19,208 nt of DNA, from positions 1-19,208 of the forward strand of contig JADHVS010000069.1 in the NCBI GenBank assembly GCA_016783865.1, read 5' to 3'. A program made the position numbers and the translations under genes. The stretch comes from Bacteroidales bacterium. GTDB taxonomy: Bacteria > Bacteroidota > Bacteroidia > Bacteroidales > SM23-62. The notes beneath the pieces were generated by a model, which searched no databases, had not been told where the DNA came from, and was given only the letters and a program-made list of their open reading frames with translations. Positions 15,140 to 19,208 of this stretch are shown in pieces; the first letter of the stretch is position 1; every line of letters starts with the position of its first letter.

Positions 15140-15160
15140 TAGGCTTAAATTGTTAGGATA

Positions 15161-15991
15161 ATGGCAAAAAAAGATGAAGGAGAAATGTCTTTCCTGGAGC
15201 ATCTTGAGGTGTTGAGGTGGCATATTTTAAGGGCATTGGTATCCATACTGGTGGTCGCGATTGTTGCCTTTATTTTTAAGGATATTGTATTCAACACCAT
15301 ACTTCTTGGTCCAAAGTCCCCCGAATTTCTAACCAACAGGTTGCTGTGTGAATTTGGCCGGATAGTTAATGTGAATAAATTATGCATTAACTCGAAGCCC
15401 CTGGAGCTGATTAGTATAAAAATGGCCGGTCAATTCTCGATGCATATCATGGTTTCTCTCATGTCAGGATTTATCCTGGCATTCCCATATATTTTCTGGG
15501 AATTCTGGAGATTTGTAGTGCCTGCACTTTACAGCAGGGAAAAAAAGCATGCCAGGGGTGCGGTCTTTTATAGTTCAATGTTATTTAACCTGGGTGTATT
15601 ATTCGGGTATTTCATCATTACACCCCTTTCCATACATTTTCTTGGTTCCTACAGTGTAAGCGATCAGGTTACAAACCAGATCAATCTCATATCTTATGTC
15701 TCAACTATTGCCTCGGTAGTGCTGGCAGCAGGAATTATTTTTGAATTACCTATACTGGTTTACTTCCTGAGTAAGGCAGGATTGGTAACTCCGAACTTCC
15801 TGAAAAAATACAGGAGGCATTCCCTTGTGCTTATACTTGCACTCTCTGCCATCATAACTCCTCCCGATATATTCAGTCAGGTTTTGGTGGCTTTACCTTT
15901 AATAATACTCTATGAAGTTGGTATATCCATTTCCAGGCGGATCTTGCGAAAAAAAGAAGTAGAGGAGCTTGAGGCAGAGAAAAAAGAGTAA
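15161..15991 (+). CDS. tatC: Sec-independent protein translocase TatC
   Basis: TatC is the twin-arginine receptor of the Tat pathway, which exports folded proteins across the inner membrane. The 276-residue product opens with EMSFLEHLEVLRWHILRAL, the conserved cytoplasmic N-terminus. About six membrane helices follow, near 24-45, 93-120, 133-157, 182-204, 219-235 and 238-256. Other family marks are SGFILAFPYIFWEFWRFVVP (102-121), GIIFELPILVYFLSKAGLVT (191-210) and ITPPDIFSQ (232-240). The P1 loop (48-90) is somewhat long and contains two Cys (C63, C75). The C-terminus is charged. No tatA or tatB lies beside it. lptB follows after 44 bases, so the two are likely co-transcribed; this pairing is familiar in Bacteroidota. 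Confidence 0.97.
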   Translation: MAKKDEGEMSFLEHLEVLRWHILRALVSILVVAIVAFIFKDIVFNTILLGPKSPEFLTNRLLCEFGRIVNVNKLCINSKPLELISIKMAGQFSMHIMVSLMSGFILAFPYIFWEFWRFVVPALYSREKKHARGAVFYSSMLFNLGVLFGYFIITPLSIHFLGSYSVSDQVTNQINLISYVSTIASVVLAAGIIFELPILVYFLSKAGLVTPNFLKKYRRHSLVLILALSAIITPPDIFSQVLVALPLIILYEVGISISRRILRKKEVEELEAEKKE

Positions 15992-16035
15992 TTTAACAGG
16001 TCAGGATCCGTTTTAACTGATAAACGCACTATCCA

Positions 16036-16758
16036 ATGAGGCTGCATACCAAAGATCTTGTTAAGAAATACCGGAGCAGAACGGTTGTTAAAAAGGTTTC
16101 CATTGAAGTCGAGCAGGGGGAAATTGTTGGATTATTAGGACCAAATGGTGCCGGTAAAACGACTACTTTTTACATGATTGTGGGACTGATCTCGCCCAAT
16201 TCCGGTAAGATATTTATCGATGATAAAGACATTACAAATGAACCGGTTTATAAAAGAGCCAGGATGGGAATCGGTTATCTTGCTCAGGAGGCTTCGGTAT
16301 TCCGAAAGTTAACTGTTGAGGACAATCTGCTTGCGGTTCTTGAAATGTCAGACTTACCCAGGGATGAACAAAAAGACAAGGTCGAATCATTGTTAAAGGA
16401 GTTTGGTCTGGACAGGATCAGAAAGAGCCTTGGTATCCAATTATCCGGGGGAGAAAGAAGAAGGACCGAGATTGCCCGTGCTCTTGCGCTGAAACCAAAT
16501 TTTATGTTACTCGACGAGCCTTTTGCCGGCGTTGATCCAATAGCCGTTGAAGATATACAGGAGATAGTATCCAAGCTTAAAGAAAAGAATATCGGGATCC
16601 TTATCACAGATCATAATGTACATGAGACCTTGTCGATTACTGACAGGGCCTATCTTCTGTTCGAAGGCGATATTCTTAAATCAGGTACATCCGATGAACT
16701 GGCCGGCGATGAGCAGGTAAGGCGGGTTTACTTGGGTCAAAAGTTTGAACTTCGGTAG
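16036..16758 (+). CDS. lptB: LPS export ABC transporter ATP-binding protein LptB
   Basis: LptB powers extraction of lipopolysaccharide from the inner membrane with LptF and LptG, feeding the LptC-A-D bridge. The 240-residue protein is the usual length. Walker A is GPNGAGKT (35-42), followed by TTFYMIVGL, a family mark. The Q-loop is [18 protein letters not shown] (80-97), nearly identical to known LptB. The signature is [16 protein letters not shown] (136-151), Walker [20 protein letters not shown] (157-175) and the H-loop TDHNVHETL with H193. lptF/G and other lpt genes are not in the window. It sits between tatC (44 bases) and a glycosyltransferase gene (24 bases) on one strand, an envelope-oriented cluster. 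Confidence 0.97.
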   Translation: MRLHTKDLVKKYRSRTVVKKVSIEVEQGEIVGLLGPNGAGKTTTFYMIVGLISPNSGKIFIDDKDITNEPVYKRARMGIGYLAQEASVFRKLTVEDNLLAVLEMSDLPRDEQKDKVESLLKEFGLDRIRKSLGIQLSGGERRRTEIARALALKPNFMLLDEPFAGVDPIAVEDIQEIVSKLKEKNIGILITDHNVHETLSITDRAYLLFEGDILKSGTSDELAGDEQVRRVYLGQKFELR

Positions 16759-16782
16759 AACCGTAAGTCAACTCACGATAAG

Positions 16783-17868
16783 ATGAACATACTCTTCCTA
16801 ACATATCAGGGTTATCCGGGAACGGGTTCTACCTTTTCAATCGCTTACCTGGCACGTGGACTGGCAGGCAGGGGACATAACGTTTATGTGGGATGCCCTT
16901 CTGAAAGCCACCTGGCTGAAATTTTGAAAGACTCTGGAGTGCAGGTTGAACCAATGGTTTTCAGGAATAAGGTTGACTTTAAAAACGTGAAGCACATTGT
17001 AAGACTGGCCAGGCAGAAGGAGATAGATATCATTAATGCCCAATCGGGGAGGGACAGGTATACCTCGATTCTGGCAAAGAAATTATACCGGATAAAATCA
17101 AAAATTATTCTTACCCGCCGGCAGACTCCCAGAAGTGTCGGAGGATTCCTTCAGAACTGGTTTTATGTTTCGGGTACCGAACAGATTGTAGTTAACAGCA
17201 ACCAGTTGAAGAATGAATTCACCAAAATGGGCATTCCGGAGAAACATCTTAAGGTGATTTTCAACGGGATACCCGTGGAGAATTTTGATTTGATTGATGA
17301 GGCCATTGTATCGGACCTGAAAATAAAGCATTACCTGAAAAAAGATGATATCGTGATCGGATGTGTCTCCAGGCGCAAAAAACAGTACCAGTTACTTGAA
17401 GCACTGACTCATCTTCCTGATCATATTAAGGTGATATTTGTCGGGATCGAACCGGGCATACTGGATGAACTGATCCTTGAAAAAGGCCTCAAAAATGAAT
17501 TTATTTATGCAGGCATAGTGGATAAAAAGACCGTAATGAATTACTATAAACTGTTTGATGTGATGGTTTTACCATCCACTACTGAGGGTTTCGGGCTGGT
17601 ATTGGTGGAAGCCATGGGTGCGGGTACTCCGGTGATCGGAACCCGGGCTGCGGGCATTATTGATGTGCTTGATGACCAGAAGAATGGATTGTGGTATGAG
17701 GATGAGAACACCATGGAACTGGCAGAAAAGATTAACCAGGTCCTGCATGACGCTGAACTCCGTGACAGGTTAATTGAAAATGGTAAAAATGCTGCATTTG
17801 AGCGGTTCAGTATTGAACAGACGGTATTTAACTATGAACAATTCTTTCAATCGGTATTGAAAAACTGA
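16783..17868 (+). CDS. GT-B glycosyltransferase (family 4-like)
   Basis: The 361-residue protein has the two-domain GT-B layout. The N-terminal domain starts MNILFLTYQGYPGTGSTFSI, with the glycine-rich acceptor loop, and continues through RGHNVYVGCPS and EIDIINAQSGR. The linker carries VVNSNQLKNEF and VIFNGIPVENFD (158-169), standard in family 4. The C-terminal nucleotide-sugar domain contains VIGCVSRRKKQ (191-201) and the EX7E motif from E268 to E276 in TTEGFGLVLVEAMGAGTPVI. The enzyme probably transfers a sugar from a nucleotide donor onto a cell-surface glycan or lipid. Its nearness to lptB suggests LPS or related glycolipids, but this is only context. No membrane helix or signal peptide is seen. 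It ends the plus-strand run. Confidence 0.92.
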   Translation: MNILFLTYQGYPGTGSTFSIAYLARGLAGRGHNVYVGCPSESHLAEILKDSGVQVEPMVFRNKVDFKNVKHIVRLARQKEIDIINAQSGRDRYTSILAKKLYRIKSKIILTRRQTPRSVGGFLQNWFYVSGTEQIVVNSNQLKNEFTKMGIPEKHLKVIFNGIPVENFDLIDEAIVSDLKIKHYLKKDDIVIGCVSRRKKQYQLLEALTHLPDHIKVIFVGIEPGILDELILEKGLKNEFIYAGIVDKKTVMNYYKLFDVMVLPSTTEGFGLVLVEAMGAGTPVIGTRAAGIIDVLDDQKNGLWYEDENTMELAEKINQVLHDAELRDRLIENGKNAAFERFSIEQTVFNYEQFFQSVLKN

Positions 17869-17887
17869 TTTACGAATATCGATTAAC

Positions 17888-17905
17888 GATTTTTGTACAA
17901 AAATC
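17888..17905. promoter_or_regulatory. Perfect 18-bp palindrome downstream of the glycosyltransferase gene
   Basis: GATTTTTGTACAAAAATC is its own reverse complement over all 18 bases. It lies 20 bases after the stop codon at 17866-17868. With no unpaired loop and no following T-run it is a poor terminator, so a protein-binding site or mobile-element scar is more plausible. Flanking GAATATC (17874-17880) and GATATTC (17920-17926) add a second, looser symmetry. Confidence 0.4.
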
Positions 17906-17924
17906 CTTGTTCATTATTTGATAT

Positions 17925-18065
17925 TCACTCATACCTAAGAGTTTCCACAGGATTTTTCCTGGCATACTGATAACTTCTCCAGGTAACCGTGAAAAAGGCG
18001 ATCAGGAAAGCCACCACTCCGGCCAGCACAAAGGCACATCTTTTTACCTGAAGTTCTGAGGAATA
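17925..18065 (-). pseudogene. C-terminal fragment of a MacB/FtsX-type ABC permease
   Basis: A minus-strand frame without a start, bounded by stops at 18066-18068 and 17925-17927, encodes 46 residues. It contains CAFVLAGVVAFLIAFFTVTW, then RSYQYARKNPVETLRYE and the stop. This is the typical last membrane helix and ending of MacB/FtsX-domain permeases, where a hydrophobic helix runs into a T(V)(T/S)WxSxxAxxxNPVxxLRxE tail. The rest of the protein, normally several hundred residues, is absent: upstream is the tRNA promoter and gene. It is therefore a remnant left by deletion or rearrangement next to the tRNA. Identification rests on the ending motif, which is distinctive. Confidence 0.75.
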
Positions 18066-18112
18066 TTAACTCAAGACCTGCGATTTGCAGACTTGAGTAC
18101 TTTCAATTCCAA

Positions 18113-18144
18113 TTTGTCATATTTCCTAAAAAGCAGTACCTTTG
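18113..18144 (+). promoter_or_regulatory. Predicted promoter of tRNA-Leu
   Basis: TTTG (18113-18116) is followed after 20 bases by TACCTTTG (18137-18144), a full match to the Bacteroidota -33/-7 consensus. The -7 element ends 14 bases before the tRNA 5' end. Confidence 0.7.
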
Positions 18145-18158
18145 CATGCTGAAAAAAT

Positions 18159-18240
18159 GCGGATGTGGCGGAATTGGTAGACGCGCTAGACTTAGGATCT
18201 AGTGTCTTACGACGTGGGGGTTCGAGTCCCTTCATCCGCA
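18159..18240 (+). tRNA. tRNA-Leu (anticodon UAG)
   Basis: The acceptor stem pairs GCGGATG (18159-18165) with CATCCGC (18233-18239), and A at 18240 is the discriminator. The anticodon stem is CTAGA/TCTAG (18186-18190, 18198-18202) around loop CTTAGGA, placing the anticodon TAG at 18193-18195, which reads CUA-type Leu codons. The D-loop region GGCGGAATTGGTAGACGCG and T-arm GGGTTCGAGTCCC are canonical, and a long variable arm follows the anticodon stem, as required for a class II tRNA. The 3' CCA is not encoded and must be added after transcription. The own promoter lies just upstream. Confidence 0.97.
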
Positions 18241-18277
18241 CATGATCTGAGCCGCCAAAACATAGGTTTTCTAAGAA

Positions 18278-18412
18278 GTGAATCGTGAGTCGTGAATCGG
18301 AAGAAACGGGTGTGGGTTGTGAGTGTGTCAGGAAAAATATTGGCAAAACCTTATTAGAAGACCACACCCGCCTCCCTGATCCCATGCCCGCGATTCACGA
18401 TTCACGATTCAC
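18278..18412. repeat. Large imperfect inverted repeat of heptamers between tRNA-Leu and tig
   Basis: The left arm (18278-18299) is three GTGAATC-like heptamers, and the right arm (18391-18412) is the reverse complement, also in three heptamers. All 22 positions pair, one as a G-T wobble. Inside, CGGGTGTGG (18307-18315) and CCACACCCG (18362-18370) form a second perfect 9-bp stem, leaving a loop of about 46 bases that starts TTGTGAGTG. The whole could fold as a long interrupted hairpin in RNA or single-stranded DNA. The right arm ends 21 bases before the tig ATG. It could end the tRNA transcript, act in a tig leader, or be a small mobile or intergenic repeat. A minus-strand open frame through this region and the tRNA is not a gene. 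Confidence 0.7.
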
Positions 18413-18433
18413 GGAATTAAAAATTGAACACAG

Positions 18434-19208
18434 ATGAACATTACAAAAGAAAACATTGACGGTCTAAATGCTGTCCTTAAGATCAAACTGGATGAGGAGG
18501 ATTATTCAGAACGGATGGAAAAAGTACTTAAAGATTATCGTAAAACGGCTAAAATGCCCGGATTTCGTCCCGGGAAAATACCTGCCGGCCTTATAAAGAA
18601 ACTCTATGGAACCCCCGTGCTTATTGAAGAGATCAACAAGATTGTTTCAAAATCTATCACCAAATACCTGATCGACGAAAAATTGAATATACTTGGCGAG
18701 CCACTTCCCAATGAAGAAATGAATAAGGAGTTCGACTGGGAAAAGCAGAAAGAATTTGAATTTGCCTTCGACCTTGGATTATCACCCGAGTTAAATCTTG
18801 CCCTTACACAGAAAGACAAGGTGCCATTTTATACCATTGATGTGGATAATAAGATGATTGAATCCACCAAAGAAAATTATGCCCAACGTCTGGGCACCCT
18901 TGAGCCTGCCGGTAAGATTGAAGGAAATGATTTGCTCAAAGGTCATTTCGTCCAGGTGGATGAAACGGAGACCGAAATGGAGGATGGAATTACGAGTGAA
19001 GACTCAACCATGTCACTCGAGGTCATGAAAGATGAAAAGATTAAGAAAAGCTTCCATGGAAAAATCGTTGGTGACTCCGTGATTATGGATGTGAAGAAGG
19101 CATATCCGAATGATACTGAACTGGCATCCATTCTGAAAATTGACAAGCAACATGTCCCGGAAATTTCTCCTCTTTTTAAGTTCACTGTTAATGAGATATC
19201 CCGTTTTA
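18434..19208 (+). CDS. tig: Trigger factor, 3' end beyond the window
   Basis: The ATG at 18434 opens a frame that stays open to the right edge, giving 258 residues plus one base. Trigger factor is the ribosome-bound chaperone that meets nascent chains at the tunnel exit. The ribosome-binding domain (1-110) carries the signature KMPGFRPGKIPAGLIKKLYG (about 41-60), including the GFRxGKxP loop near L23. The next part (about 150-245) is the PPIase-like domain in the degenerate form seen in Bacteroidota, with GHFVQVDETE and FHGKIVGDSVIMDVKKAYP. The C-terminal chaperone domain, roughly 190 residues, lies outside. No promoter is clear in the 190 bases between the tRNA and tig; read-through from the tRNA promoter is possible. 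clpP and clpX often follow tig but cannot be seen here. Confidence 0.96.
   Translation, partial: MNITKENIDGLNAVLKIKLDEEDYSERMEKVLKDYRKTAKMPGFRPGKIPAGLIKKLYGTPVLIEEINKIVSKSITKYLIDEKLNILGEPLPNEEMNKEFDWEKQKEFEFAFDLGLSPELNLALTQKDKVPFYTIDVDNKMIESTKENYAQRLGTLEPAGKIEGNDLLKGHFVQVDETETEMEDGITSEDSTMSLEVMKDEKIKKSFHGKIVGDSVIMDVKKAYPNDTELASILKIDKQHVPEISPLFKFTVNEISRF

Larger units (their letters stand above)
14905..15160. other. Divergent intergenic region between recQ and tatC
   Basis: These 256 bases are very AT-rich on both flanks, with a short G/T-rich island at 15000-15027. They contain the AT inverted repeat and a promoter-like element for tatC. No open frame with recognisable content and no RNA gene is seen. 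Confidence 0.6.

Noticed and set aside
18071..18385. 104-codon minus-strand open frame across the tRNA-Leu
   Set aside because: It runs antisense through the whole tRNA and the inverted repeat, and reads MKGLEPPRRKTLDPKSSAST, a familiar false protein made by antisense tRNA-Leu.
1..19208. CRISPR array, complete insertion sequence, or toxin-antitoxin pair
   Set aside because: No regularly spaced repeats, no transposase frame and no fitting small gene pair were seen on either strand.

Overview
The window looks like a chromosomal segment of a member of the Bacteroidota, probably Bacteroidales/Marinilabiliales-like. The reasons are an integrase of the arm-binding plus SAM-like type common in that phylum, a DUF4143 ATPase, a NupC-type transporter with an N-terminal extension, a bifunctional-nuclease protein with a UVR tail, weak or absent Shine-Dalgarno sites at most starts, and several upstream regions matching the Bacteroidota promoter form TTTG/TTG - about 19 bp - TAnnTTTG. 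The DNA is moderately AT-rich and mostly housekeeping. I do not see a convincing new multi-gene system. The unexplained material is non-coding: repeats, palindromes, and two decayed gene fragments.

Left part (1-3104): a tyrosine recombinase cut by the left edge, then a stand-alone AAA ATPase (DUF4143), both on the minus strand. Each has a promoter-like signal, and each has repeats between that signal and its start codon. The 580-base gap after the ATPase holds the frameshifted relic of a small plus-strand gene.

3105-5523 (minus): rplU, rpmA, a hairpin terminator, then serS. L21 carries an Ala/Lys/Pro/Thr-rich tail longer than its ribosomal core.

5524-10920 (plus): two REP-like hairpins, then a bifunctional nuclease/UVR protein, a concentrative nucleoside transporter, a lone receiver-domain protein, a membrane family 2 glycosyltransferase and an orphan DppC-like permease. 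The last three are tightly spaced and probably co-transcribed.

10947-14904 (minus): recQ, then an ABC ATPase and ABC-2 permease pair, possibly one transcript.

15161-17868 (plus, divergent from recQ): tatC, lptB and a GT-B glycosyltransferase, a cell-envelope cluster.

17869-19208: a fragment of a MacB/FtsX-type permease, a tRNA-Leu(UAG) with a clear promoter, a large imperfect inverted repeat built of heptamers, and trigger factor (tig), cut by the right edge.
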